64,000 nucleotides of DNA from Streptomyces reniochalinae (GTDB lineage Bacteria; Actinomycetota; Actinomycetes; Streptomycetales; Streptomycetaceae): assembly GCF_003323735.1 (NCBI RefSeq), contig NZ_QOIM01000020.1, positions 62,001-126,000 on the forward strand. The letters run 5' to 3'. Under the pieces are notes generated by a model. That model was not told the origin of the DNA, searched no databases, and saw only the letters and a list, made by a program, of their open reading frames with translations. Of the stretch, positions 1 to 7,619 are shown piece by piece (position 1 is the stretch's first letter; every line of letters begins with the position of its first letter). The position numbers were made by a program, and so were the translations under genes.

Positions 1-787
1 GGCCCCTGGAGCTGCGCTTCGACGGTGACTTCGCACTGCACGACCCCGACACGGGACTGACCCGGCCCTTCGCACCTCCGGCCGACCTCGCCGACCGGGC
101 CGGCGTCGCCCTCCTCGCGGAGGTGTACGACCGCAACGGCAACCGCGTCACGTTCGAGTACGACGCGGAGGGCACCCCGCTCGCCCTCGTCCACTCCGGC
201 GGCTACCACGTGCGTGTCGAGACGGACACGACACGGCGCCGGGCGACCGCGCTGCACCTGCGCGGCGCGGCGCGGCGCCAGGCGGGGACGACCAGGAGAT
301 CGTCCGCTTCGGCTACGACCCGCGGGGCAACCTCGCCGAGGTCACCGGTTCAACCGGTGACGCCTTGCGCTTCGGTTACGACGAGGCCGCACGGATCGCC
401 TCCTGGACGGACACCAACGACTCGCACTACGCGTACGTCTACGACGAACAGGACCGCTGCGTCTGGCAGTCCGGCGCCGAAGGCCACATGCACGCCGCCT
501 TCGACCACAGCCCGCCGGACCCGGCGACCGGCGACCGCGTGACGAGGTGACCAACTCCCTCGGACGCCTCACGTACTACCTGGTGAACCCCCGCAGCCAG
601 GTCGTCGCCGTCACCGACCCCACCGGCGCCACCACCCGTATCGAACGGGACGCGCACCACCGCGTGGGGCCTCCACCCGGTCTCCCAGACGGAACGCATC
701 ACCGACCCGCTGTCCCAACGCGAGATCGACACCCGCTTCTTCGCCATCGTCACCGACCTCGTCGGGTCTGGCTTACCGCCCCATCGA
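1..787 (+). pseudogene. Decayed Rhs/YD-repeat protein fragment
   Basis: The translated fragments are Rhs-type: VYDRNGNRVTFEYD, RFGYDPRGNLAEVTG and LGRLTYYLVNPRSQ are YD repeats, and a segment ending in REIDTRFFAIVTDLVG around positions 668-766 resembles the conserved core that precedes the toxic tip of Streptomyces Rhs proteins. These pieces lie in three different frames, with shifts near 260-290, 540 and 665. After about 766 the sequence no longer resembles Rhs and the frame soon stops, so the C-terminal tip is missing. The 5' end lies outside the window. Intact Rhs proteins are large secreted or surface polymorphic toxins. This copy cannot make one continuous product unless the sequence has errors. 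Confidence 0.75.
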
Positions 788-1015
788 GCTCTGACGCCGT
801 CATCGATGGCGGGGAGGACATGATCAAGTGCTTCCCGCGAGTGCCACGAAGGCGAGAAGGCGAGTGGGACGCCACGCCTGCACGCCTCGGCCGATCACCG
901 GCCCGTCAGGGGAGTGCCGGCACACTCACGCTCACCCCTGAGTACACGAAGCTCGACTCCGAAACACTTCTGACTGACCGTGCGTTGACCTGAGCGTCAC
1001 AGAGGGTCAGAATGC

Positions 1016-1258
1016 ATGGCAGTCCCGACCTCCTCACCGCCCTACGGAGGACACCGCCCCATGGCCCTGCGGTCTCCGCGTCTGCCGACCCCGCCGCCCA
1101 ATCCGTACGGGGCGCATCCGGGGGCCGGGTGGGCGCCGCCGCCCGGGCCGGCGGACGCGCAGCGTGCGGCAGCCGCCAGGAAGCGGATCGTCATCGGGGC
1201 GGTCATCGCCTTCCTGGCGCTCGTCTACGTCGTACCCCTTTGCAGCCGGCTGTTCTGA
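1016..1258 (+). CDS. Small proline-rich membrane protein
   Basis: An 80-residue ORF of unknown function. The N-terminal half is rich in Pro, Gly and Ala (PPPNPYGAHPGAGWAPPPGPAD). It is followed by a basic AARKR stretch and one hydrophobic helix, IVIGAVIAFLALVYVVP, ending in CSRLF. This layout, a disordered Pro-rich cytoplasmic arm plus a single C-terminal membrane anchor, is common in small actinobacterial membrane proteins. A second ATG at 1012 is in another frame. No clear Shine-Dalgarno sequence is seen. It could be an unexpressed ORF. Confidence 0.45.
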   Translation: MAVPTSSPPYGGHRPMALRSPRLPTPPPNPYGAHPGAGWAPPPGPADAQRAAAARKRIVIGAVIAFLALVYVVPLCSRLF

Positions 1259-1367
1259 CAGCCCGATGGCGCGAGGCACGGCGACGAGGTACGGCGTCAC
1301 GGCACGGCGGACGCACGCGGGAAGCGGCGCGAAGCGGGACACGACTGCGAGGTTGCGAGGTCATCGG

Positions 1368-2723
1368 ATGTGGAAGCGGGGGGCGGCCGGGGAGGTCGCA
1401 GGGCCGGACGTTGCCAAGGCCGCGGCCGGCGGAGGGGCCGCCGGGGCGGCAAGCACCCACCCCGAGTCCCCGGACCACCCGGGGACTCGGGCGGCGGCGT
1501 GGCGGGAGATACCCAGCGACGTCGAACGACGACTGCACGAGGCGAAGTCGCGGCACGACTGGGCCGCCTACCTGGACGTGCTGGCGGGCGAGTCGCTGTA
1601 TCACGCGGCCCCGCGCGGCTGGCTGGAGGCGAATCCGGGGCGGGTGGCCATCACACCGGTGTGGCGTCCCGAGATCCAGGCCTGGTGCACGCCCGTCTAC
1701 ACGGAGGCCATGCTTCCGGCCCCGATCGACAACCCCGTCTTCTTCTCGCAGAGCCTGGGGTGGTTCGCGCGCGGCTGGGAGGCGACCGACCCCCCGTGGC
1801 TGGCGGTCAATCCGGGCTCGCCCTGTGAGGCGTACTTCCCGTCTGGCCCGGGTTTCCGCGCACTGTGGCAGCGCCACGCGGACAACGTCACCCAGGCGTG
1901 CACCCATCCGCACGAGACCCTGCGCACCCTGTGGGTCGGCGGGCCGCGCACCGGCGCCGTCGCGCGCGGGCTGGCGTGCGGGGCGCTGATGTCCGTGAAG
2001 AACGGAAGGTACTGGAACTCTCTCGGTCACGGCCACGGCTACACCGACGAACGGCGTCTCCTGGAGCGCTGGTGGGGCGTCACGACGCGGGAGACGTGGC
2101 AGCGCCACCAGGAGGACCTGCTCACGGCGGAGATGAGCAGCCCGGTGTGGGAGTTCGCCCTGGGGGTGCGGCACAGTCTGGCGCAGGACTTCGGCGGCCA
2201 CGTGGAGACCGGCCACTGGCGGCAGGCCACCGAACGGGTGCTGCGCAGCCGGGTGTCCACCGCCCGCGTCGAGCTCTCCCCTGAGGGTGTCACCCGTACG
2301 GAGGGCCCGTCCGAGGAGGAGATGGAGGCGCAGGTCGAGGGCGTCAAGCGGCTGATCGGGCGCATCACCAGGTACGAGGCGCGCTTCCGTGCCGACGGGT
2401 TGCTGCCCGAGGGCCGGTTCGTCCGCTCGGTGGCCGCCTGGGACTACGGCCGCGCCTCCAACATGGCACGCTTCGGGCTGGGCGCGCGTTTTTGCACCTT
2501 GGCCGAGGCGGAGGAGGCCGTGCTGCGCGCGGGGCGCGTGAGCACCGCCGCGTACCGCTCGTGGGAGGACTTCTCCGCGGGGTACGCGCTCGGCCGCTGC
2601 CTCCACTTCGACGACGAGGAGTTCGGCCCCTTCTACGAGGAGACGCTGACCGGACACCGCCTGCTCACCACGGAGCCGGAGAGCCCCTGGCTGACCATCC
2701 CGTTCCGCTCCGAGGGGGACTGA
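1368..2723 (+). CDS. DUF1266 domain-containing protein
   Basis: About 451 residues. The C-terminal third carries the signature of the DUF1266 family: a WDYGRASNMARFGLGARF segment, then a stretch containing WEDFSAGYALGRCLHFD. The family has no proven biochemical role. The middle region (HDWAAYLDVLAGESLYHAAP, then W-rich text about vendor-like 'PVYTEAML' residues) resembles the SseB-like N-terminal half of other Streptomyces DUF1266 proteins, but this is uncertain. The frame is open upstream to 1164, but that part overlaps the small ORF at 1016 and reads like non-coding sequence, so ATG 1368 (MWKRG) was chosen. It converges on the gene at 2833. Confidence 0.75.
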   Translation: MWKRGAAGEVAGPDVAKAAAGGGAAGAASTHPESPDHPGTRAAAWREIPSDVERRLHEAKSRHDWAAYLDVLAGESLYHAAPRGWLEANPGRVAITPVWRPEIQAWCTPVYTEAMLPAPIDNPVFFSQSLGWFARGWEATDPPWLAVNPGSPCEAYFPSGPGFRALWQRHADNVTQACTHPHETLRTLWVGGPRTGAVARGLACGALMSVKNGRYWNSLGHGHGYTDERRLLERWWGVTTRETWQRHQEDLLTAEMSSPVWEFALGVRHSLAQDFGGHVETGHWRQATERVLRSRVSTARVELSPEGVTRTEGPSEEEMEAQVEGVKRLIGRITRYEARFRADGLLPEGRFVRSVAAWDYGRASNMARFGLGARFCTLAEAEEAVLRAGRVSTAAYRSWEDFSAGYALGRCLHFDDEEFGPFYEETLTGHRLLTTEPESPWLTIPFRSEGD

Positions 2724-2794
2724 CCCGGGGGCCTGGTCCCAGGAGGACGGGCCCCGGGAAGCCGGCCCGAGGGGAGCCGATCCCAGGGGAACGG

Positions 2795-2818
2795 CCCCCG
2801 GGGGCTGACGCCCGGGGG
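2795..2818. terminator. GC-rich hairpin between convergent genes
   Basis: An 8-bp inverted repeat, CCCCCGGG / CCCGGGGG, with an 8-nt loop lies between the two converging stop codons at 2723 and 2833. There is no T-run. The rest of 2724-2794 holds several short CCCGGG/GGCCC runs. Confidence 0.45.
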
Positions 2819-2832
2819 AACCGGGCGGCTGC

Positions 2833-3690
2833 TCAGCAGTACGGCGCCTGCCCCGTGAGGGACGCCGCCACCTGCTGGAAGACCCCGAAGAGCCGGAAGA
2901 GGCCGGGCAGCCGGCCCCGCACCAGGACCGTACGGTCGTCCGTCCGCGTCACCCCGGGTACACCCTCCAACTGCTGGGCCACGGAGGCCGACTGCCAGCG
3001 CACGGACAGGGCGTGCTCCGTCATGTCGGGCTCTTTGCGCGTACGGGACGCGGCGTCGCGCACCCCCTCAGCGGTCGCCTCCTCGATGGCGGCCCGCGCC
3101 TCCTGCGCCGGGCGCAACCGTGCGGCGAAGCGGTCGCGGGCGTACTTCACCGGCGCCGTGCGCACCCGCGCGTCCCACTCCTTCACCTCCTCGCACGCCA
3201 CGTCGCAGCCCGAGAGCGCCACCACGGGCACACCGATCGCGGTGGCCGTCGCGTACGAGAAGCCGATCTCCCCCATCGCACGGGTCTCGTCGAGCCACAT
3301 GTCCTCGATCTCGTGCCCCATGTAGCTGTGGCTCAGCACCCCCAGCGAGCCCGCCCGCGCGTGGTAGCCGACGCACACGACGGCGTCGAACGAGGCGTCC
3401 AGGTCCTGGACCATCCCCATCGGCTTCGGCTTGCCGCGTACCAGGGAGGCCGCGGGGTGCAGGTCCTCCACGAGCAGGTTCCGCATCGTGCTGTGCGTGT
3501 CGTTGACGACGACCTCGCCCGCACCGCCGGCCAGTGCGCCGCGCACGGCCGCGTTGACGTCCTGCGTCATCATCACGCGCCCCCGCTCGTAGTCGCGGCC
3601 GCCCATCTGTACGTCGTCGGCGCCCACCAGACCGGTCACGCCTTCCATGTCGGCGCTGACGTACACCCTCATGTCCCGCGTCTCAGCCAT
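2833..3690 (-). CDS. M55 family D-aminopeptidase (DppA-like)
   Basis: About 285 residues, the usual length for the DppA family of zinc D-aminopeptidases, which trim D-Ala from D-amino-acid peptides such as peptidoglycan fragments. Metal-ligand signatures are visible in order: D-x-E in VSADMEG near residue 14, His in VVNDTHSTMRN, His in VCVGYHARAG, and Glu in the GHEIEDMWLDETRAMGEIG segment. MAETRDMRVYV allows two starts; ATG 3690 was used, but ATG 3672 would begin directly with MRVYVSADMEG, which matches the family's usual start better. No signal peptide is seen. It stands alone, convergent with the DUF1266 gene and divergent from the DCC gene. Confidence 0.88.
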   Translation of the reverse strand: MAETRDMRVYVSADMEGVTGLVGADDVQMGGRDYERGRVMMTQDVNAAVRGALAGGAGEVVVNDTHSTMRNLLVEDLHPAASLVRGKPKPMGMVQDLDASFDAVVCVGYHARAGSLGVLSHSYMGHEIEDMWLDETRAMGEIGFSYATATAIGVPVVALSGCDVACEEVKEWDARVRTAPVKYARDRFAARLRPAQEARAAIEEATAEGVRDAASRTRKEPDMTEHALSVRWQSASVAQQLEGVPGVTRTDDRTVLVRGRLPGLFRLFGVFQQVAASLTGQAPYC

Positions 3691-3768
3691 CCGCCGAGTC
3701 TCGCAGCACGGCCGCGCCCGCCGCGGGCGCACCCGCGCATCCGGCGCAGGCCGCGCGAGAATGCGGCC

Positions 3769-4212
3769 ATGCGGACGCACCCCCTGCACCCTGTATCCGT
3801 CCCCCTGCTCCTCTTCGACGGGGACTGCGGCTTCTGCACCACTGCGGTGCGCTTCGGCGAACGGTGGGTACGGCCCCGCTGCGCCGGCCTGCCGTGGCAG
3901 CGCGCCGAGCCGGCCGGACTCGCCGCGCTCGGCGTCACCCCGGCACGCGCCGCACACGAGGTGCTGTGGGTGACACCCTCCGGGGCGGTGCACGGGGGCG
4001 CACAGGCCGTCGCGAAAGCCCTGCTGAGCGCGGGCGGCGCGTGGCCGGTGGCGGGCGCCCTGCTGACACTGCCGCCGTTTCGGTGGGCCGCGGCCGGCCT
4101 CTACCGCCTCGTCGCCGCGAACCGGCACCGACTGCCCGGCGGCACCGCCGCCTGCGCGGCGCCCGGGACGGGCCGTGCGCCCACCCGCCACGCCCCACCG
4201 GACGTCTCGTGA
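3769..4212 (+). CDS. DCC family (DUF393) thiol-disulfide oxidoreductase-like protein
   Basis: A 147-residue protein. The hallmark DxxCxxC sequence is seen near residues 18-23 in LLLFDGDCGFC, after a short beta strand. VLWVTPSGAVHGGAQAVAKAL is the second conserved DUF393 segment, and the hydrophobic C-terminal half includes FRWAAAGLYRLVAANRHRL. The family is predicted to have a thioredoxin-like fold, but its substrates are not established. The C-terminal 20 residues are Pro/Ala-rich. It is transcribed divergently from the D-aminopeptidase. Confidence 0.85.
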   Translation: MRTHPLHPVSVPLLLFDGDCGFCTTAVRFGERWVRPRCAGLPWQRAEPAGLAALGVTPARAAHEVLWVTPSGAVHGGAQAVAKALLSAGGAWPVAGALLTLPPFRWAAAGLYRLVAANRHRLPGGTAACAAPGTGRAPTRHAPPDVS

Positions 4213-4234
4213 ACCGTCGCTAGGCTCACCCTCC

Positions 4235-4705
4235 ATGACGACACCCACACCGACACCGCAGCCGGCTTCGCGTTCGGAACCACGGCCGAACGCGAAGCCC
4301 GAACCGCGTCCTGCATCACGGCCTGCATCACGGCCTGCATCACGGCCTGAACCGGCGCTACGGGCCACCGAGTGGGACGGAACGGCCTGGGACGATCCCT
4401 CCGAGGACCAACTCCACGATTTGCTGGCCGACATGAACCTGCGGTTCCGGTTCGTCGTCGTCGAGCGGCTCGGAAAGGAACCAGCAGGCCACCACTACAT
4501 GCAGGTCCACCTCAACGACGACTTCAGCTACCAGGTGGAGTACCGCGAGGGCGGCCCCGAACACCACTTCCAGGCCCACGTACCCGCCCAGCCGGAGATG
4601 CTCCGCCCCCAGCCGGTGGCCGACGTCCTCCAGGCGTGGGCGTTCGAGAGGCCCGGCTGGCGAGAGGCCCTCGACTGGACCCCGTGGAACGGCTCCCCTG
4701 ACTGA
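4235..4705 (+). CDS. Hypothetical protein with PASR tandem repeat
   Basis: A 156-residue protein of unknown function starting at ATG 4235. Residues 1-45 are a disordered Pro/Arg/Ser arm with three exact PASR repeats encoded by a 12-bp tandem repeat. The rest is a compact acidic domain rich in aromatics (DLLADMNLRFRFVVVERLG, HYMQVHLNDDFSYQVEY, WAFERPGWREALDWTPW). The size and Trp/Tyr content resemble small immunity-type or SMI1-like proteins, but no family could be assigned. Use of TCA and GCA codons in the repeat is unusual for this genome. Confidence 0.6.
   Translation: MTTPTPTPQPASRSEPRPNAKPEPRPASRPASRPASRPEPALRATEWDGTAWDDPSEDQLHDLLADMNLRFRFVVVERLGKEPAGHHYMQVHLNDDFSYQVEYREGGPEHHFQAHVPAQPEMLRPQPVADVLQAWAFERPGWREALDWTPWNGSPD
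4310..4345 (+). repeat. 12-bp tandem repeat, three exact copies
   Basis: Three consecutive identical copies of cctgcatcacgg lie in frame in the gene at 4235 and encode PASR-PASR-PASR. A fourth copy begins (cctg) and then diverges. The unit is a multiple of three, so copy-number change would alter length without breaking the frame. Confidence 0.95.
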
Positions 4706-4772
4706 GCACCCGGCCGACGCGGGAGTCGGCCCCCGGTCGGCTGCCGAGCGGCCCACGGCCGCCCCGACGGCC

Positions 4773-5834
4773 TCAGTTGACGGACTGGATCTCCTGGACG
4801 GTGACGTTCTGCGTGTTGCCGAACCGGCCGTCCGGCAAATCGTCGTCACCGGCACCGCCGGTGCCCTCCCAGGAGGCGTCCCACGTCAGCGTCGCCTTCA
4901 ACGGGTAGCCGCCACCGTCCTGCGTCGCCCGCAGATACGTCACCCCGCACGGGGGCGTCTTCTTCCCCGAACCCTTCTCGTACGGGCTCCCGATCCCACC
5001 GTCCTCACTCACCGGGCACTCCCCCGAACCAGGATGCAGCCTCGCGTCCTCCGTCCCCGCGGACAGCGCCAGCGACTTCGGCTTCACCGTCGTCGTCGCC
5101 GAAATCTCCACGCCCCCACCGAGATCGACGGACGCCGTCACCGACAACGGCCTGTACGTGCCCTTGTCCAGCCACACCCACGTCGGCAGATTCACCGTCT
5201 GCCGGTCCTTCGGATTCAGCTCCACCTCGGTACCCGGAACCTGGATCCGCTCGTACGCCAGGGCAGACAGAATCTTCGGGCTGATCGCGTTCTCCACATC
5301 CGGCTGCTCACCGTTCTTCACCCAGAACGGCAACTCCGTACACGACTGCGCCTTCGCTGCGTCCGGCTCATCCGGATTCGGCACCCCAGCCCAAAAACTC
5401 CCCTCCCCCTGCTTGTCCAGATTGAAGTCCTTGTACTTTCCCTCTGTGTAACGATCCCAGATCGCCGAATCCGTCTCCTGCTTGTTCCCTCCATTGTCCG
5501 GCGCCCGGCCCGTCACCGAGAACGGAGAGTCCTCGATCTTCGCTTTCAATTCCTTGGGCGTGTAGGTAGGCGCGTACCAGCACGGTGGCGGTGCCCAGTT
5601 GCTCCCCGCCGGCACGGACAGGTTGCCGCCCCCACCGGAACTCTCGGCCGAGCCAGCGCCTGAGTAACTGACGACTCTCTTGCCTGACGCCGCCGCTGAA
5701 GCCTGCTTGTCGGTGAACCCCGCGCCAACGTCCAGGTACGGCTCGTCTCTCGCCTGCGACGCGGGTATTCCCAGAGCGAGGAACGCCAGGCAGGCTCCCG
5801 TGATCACGGAGACTCTCGGACTCAGCCTTTGCAT
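4773..5834 (-). CDS. Secreted protein of unknown function, copy 1
   Basis: About 353 residues. MQRLSPRVSVITGACLAFLALGIPASQA is a signal peptide, followed by a Gly/Ser-rich segment and a conserved domain opening with WAPPPCWYAPTYTPKELKAK. Four or more cysteines (CWYAP, SCTEL, GECP, PPCGVTY) suggest disulfides outside the cell. The C-terminal half reads as beta-rich (PTWVWLDKG, LSVTASVDLGGGVEISATTTVKPK). Its start at ATG 5834 overlaps the end of the lipoprotein gene by 13 nt, so the two are probably translationally coupled. It has a close paralogue at 8561-9613 in the same arrangement. No enzymatic motif was recognised. Confidence 0.82.
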   Translation of the reverse strand: MQRLSPRVSVITGACLAFLALGIPASQARDEPYLDVGAGFTDKQASAAASGKRVVSYSGAGSAESSGGGGNLSVPAGSNWAPPPCWYAPTYTPKELKAKIEDSPFSVTGRAPDNGGNKQETDSAIWDRYTEGKYKDFNLDKQGEGSFWAGVPNPDEPDAAKAQSCTELPFWVKNGEQPDVENAISPKILSALAYERIQVPGTEVELNPKDRQTVNLPTWVWLDKGTYRPLSVTASVDLGGGVEISATTTVKPKSLALSAGTEDARLHPGSGECPVSEDGGIGSPYEKGSGKKTPPCGVTYLRATQDGGGYPLKATLTWDASWEGTGGAGDDDLPDGRFGNTQNVTVQEIQSVN

Positions 5835-6511
5835 TTCGCAACCGCCTCCCCCTCGAACAAGAATGTCCGCGCCTGCCATACCTGCTGCTTCTGCTTCGGC
5901 TTCTGCATGACGAGCGTCAGGCGGGTGTAGTCCTTGTCGCTCGCTTCGGTACGGCGAACCTTACCGGTCTTGATTTCCTTACTGAAGAAGTCGGACTGAT
6001 CAACACAGAAGGCCACTTCGACCAGGTTCCCCTTGACCGTTTCCCCGACCTCCTCGTTGTAAATGCGCTCCTTGCCGGTCACCGTGAACCCCTCCTTCAC
6101 GTCCGCCTTGATTTTCGCAGTGGCGAACTCCGCAGCCGTCTGCAAGGGGATCGTGTGCCGCAGAAGAACGGGGTCCTTGGGGTCCTGTTTTACGGTACCG
6201 TGGTTAAGCGCCCGCATATAGTCCGCAGCCCCGTCAAGGGCAGCGGCCTTATTCTCGTCAGCCGGCTTCTCCCAATCGAAGACCATGTCGATGTCGTCGG
6301 GAAGCTCGATGTCGGAGGTGCGGAAGTCCGCGGCATCGTCCTCGGCGGGGGCGTCGCTCTTGCTCGGGCTCGCGGACTTGTCCGCCGAACCCCCGGCCCC
6401 GTCGATCTTGTCGTCCTTGGAACCGTCATCCCCTCCCCCACACCCGGCGAGCAGGAACACTGCGGCGGCGGTGGCGGCGGCCAACGGGTGGACAGGACGG
6501 GCGAGTCGCAC
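5822..6511 (-). CDS. Lipoprotein, copy 1 of duplicated cassette
   Basis: About 229 residues from a GTG start at 6511, preceded by a good AGGAG site. The signal peptide ends in the lipobox LLAGC, so the mature protein is probably lipid-anchored on the outer face of the membrane. After a Gly/Asp/Ser-rich tether come conserved segments DFRTSDIELPDDIDMVFDWEKP, AALDGAADYMRALNHGT and VEVAFCVDQSDFFSKE. These recall actinobacterial secreted lipoproteins with an NTF2-like fold, but that is a guess. It overlaps the following secreted-protein gene and is paralogous to 9601-10296. Confidence 0.82.
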   Translation of the reverse strand: MRLARPVHPLAAATAAAVFLLAGCGGGDDGSKDDKIDGAGGSADKSASPSKSDAPAEDDAADFRTSDIELPDDIDMVFDWEKPADENKAAALDGAADYMRALNHGTVKQDPKDPVLLRHTIPLQTAAEFATAKIKADVKEGFTVTGKERIYNEEVGETVKGNLVEVAFCVDQSDFFSKEIKTGKVRRTEASDKDYTRLTLVMQKPKQKQQVWQARTFLFEGEAVAKCKG

Positions 6512-6525
6512 GGCGGGCTCCTGAG

Positions 6526-6552
6526 CGTCAAGTGACTGTCGTGAACCTGACG
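6526..6552. promoter_or_regulatory. Conserved inverted repeat upstream of lipoprotein copy 1
   Basis: The arms cgtcaagt and acctgacg are separated by 11 nt (7 of 8 pairs match). The same element with perfect arms occurs at 10311-10337 at the same distance from the second lipoprotein gene. The repeat lies just upstream of the ribosome-binding site, so it could be an operator or an RNA hairpin in the leader. Confidence 0.55.
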
Positions 6553-6596
6553 GTAGCAAGCGTGAGCAGCTGATCGCTCGGCGTATGCGCACACCC

Positions 6597-6940
6597 TCAG
6601 CTCCGGTTGCCGTACCAGCTGCGCTGATTCACCTCGCGCAGCCGCGCCCTCAGCTCCCGTGCCCGCTGGGACAGCACCAACTTCCCTGGTCGCCGTTCTG
6701 ACGGCATGCTGAGCACGACCGCCGCTGACCCGGATCTCGGATACGGTCCCCGCTCCCGGTCCGTCTGCGACGGCGTACTTCCAGGTTGGTAAGCGCAACG
6801 GGGCGCCGGCGCCGGGGAGGCTGTTTTCCGCCAGCAGCCGCATGGTCTGGGGCAAGGCAGAAAGAACGGGCGTGCCGGTGACCCGGGCGCCGGGCCATCC
6901 CGAGGTGAAGACCGTGTACTGTCGCGCGGCCGTGTCGGCC
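6597..6940 (-). pseudogene. Frameshifted remnant of an unidentified protein
   Basis: Between the lipoprotein and TetR genes the minus strand reads protein-like in two successive frames: VFTSGWPGARVTGTPVLSALPQTMRLL through to SEIRVSGG, then, after a shift near 6715, AAVVLSMPSERRPGKLVLSQRARELRARLREVNQRSW to a stop at 6597. No start codon with a ribosome site is evident for the first part. The C-terminal segment is helical and basic. The family is not recognised. This may be the tail of a lost regulator gene. Confidence 0.4.
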
Positions 6941-6946
6941 GGGTGA

Positions 6947-7522
6947 TCACGCTCCGCCGGTGCCGGGCGACCGGAGGCCGTCGAGCGCGGTGTCCAGGAT
7001 CGGCCCGATGTACTCGTCCTCCCCGTTGATCGTGGCGACGGCGAGGACCAGGTCGAGAACCTGCTCGATCGACAGGTCAGTGCGCACTTGGCGCGCCGCC
7101 TGCGCAGCCGCCAACAAGGGTCGGCCGGCGTCCAGTACGCGGTCGCGGCCGCCGAAGACGGGGTCGGAGACGTCGGTGTGCTTGAGGAGTTCCGCGGCGA
7201 GGCGGTGCTTGCTGGACAGGAACGCCGCGAACCGGTGCAGCCAGACCGTAAGAGCGGCGACGGGCGACTCACCCTCTCCAGCGGTGGCCGCCACGCAGAG
7301 ACCGTCGACCTCGTCGGTGAACAACGTCTCCAGCAGCTCCCGGCGCCCGGGGAAGTTTCGGTAGAGCGTGGCCATGCCGACCCCGGCCCGCCGCGCGACC
7401 TCGGCCATGGACACCCCGTCCAACGCCTCGTCGACGAACGCCGTCCGCGCTGCGGCCAGGATTTTCGCCCGGTTCCGTTCGGCGTCCGAACGCCTCCTGG
7501 CCGCCGGCTCCTCGTCACCCAT
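6947..7522 (-). CDS. TetR family transcriptional regulator
   Basis: About 191 residues, typical of the family. The N-terminal helix-turn-helix is clear: RAKILAAARTAFVDEALDGVSMAEVARRAGVGMATLYRNFPGRRELL. The remainder is the all-helical ligand and dimerisation domain. ATG 7522 was chosen over the in-frame GTG codons at 7528 and 7531. It is divergent from the SDR gene at 7620. The 97-bp spacer holds two related palindromes, so it probably represses itself and the reductase, with release by a small molecule. Confidence 0.9.
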   Translation of the reverse strand: MGDEEPAARRRSDAERNRAKILAAARTAFVDEALDGVSMAEVARRAGVGMATLYRNFPGRRELLETLFTDEVDGLCVAATAGEGESPVAALTVWLHRFAAFLSSKHRLAAELLKHTDVSDPVFGGRDRVLDAGRPLLAAAQAARQVRTDLSIEQVLDLVLAVATINGEDEYIGPILDTALDGLRSPGTGGA

Positions 7523-7537
7523 CTTCACCACTGTAGT

Positions 7538-7550
7538 GGACAGCCTGTCC
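7538..7550. promoter_or_regulatory. TetR operator candidate 1
   Basis: A perfect palindrome, ggacag-c-ctgtcc, in the divergent TetR/SDR promoter region. It matches the second site at 7571 in layout (GGAYAG-N-CTRTCC). Confidence 0.6.
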
Positions 7551-7570
7551 GGTACGCGCTACCTTGAAGT

Positions 7571-7583
7571 GGATAGGCTATCC
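7571..7583. promoter_or_regulatory. TetR operator candidate 2
   Basis: A perfect palindrome, ggatag-g-ctatcc. Its centre is 33 bp from that of the first site, about three helical turns, so two TetR dimers could bind the same DNA face. Confidence 0.6.
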
Positions 7584-7619
7584 GCTTTGTCTCGCGAACG
7601 TGCGCAAAGGAGTCACCCG

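Noticed and set aside
766..1011. Possible insertion sequence remnant after the Rhs fragment
   Set aside because: The frames here do not show transposase motifs and no terminal repeats were seen.
1203..2657. Long minus-strand open frame opposite the DUF1266 gene
   Set aside because: It is a shadow of the GC-rich coding strand; the composition is Arg/Pro-rich and shows no family signature.
4175..4234. Upstream extension of the ORF at 4235
   Set aside because: The frame is open to 4175 but overlaps the DCC gene end; ATG 4235 gives the simplest start.
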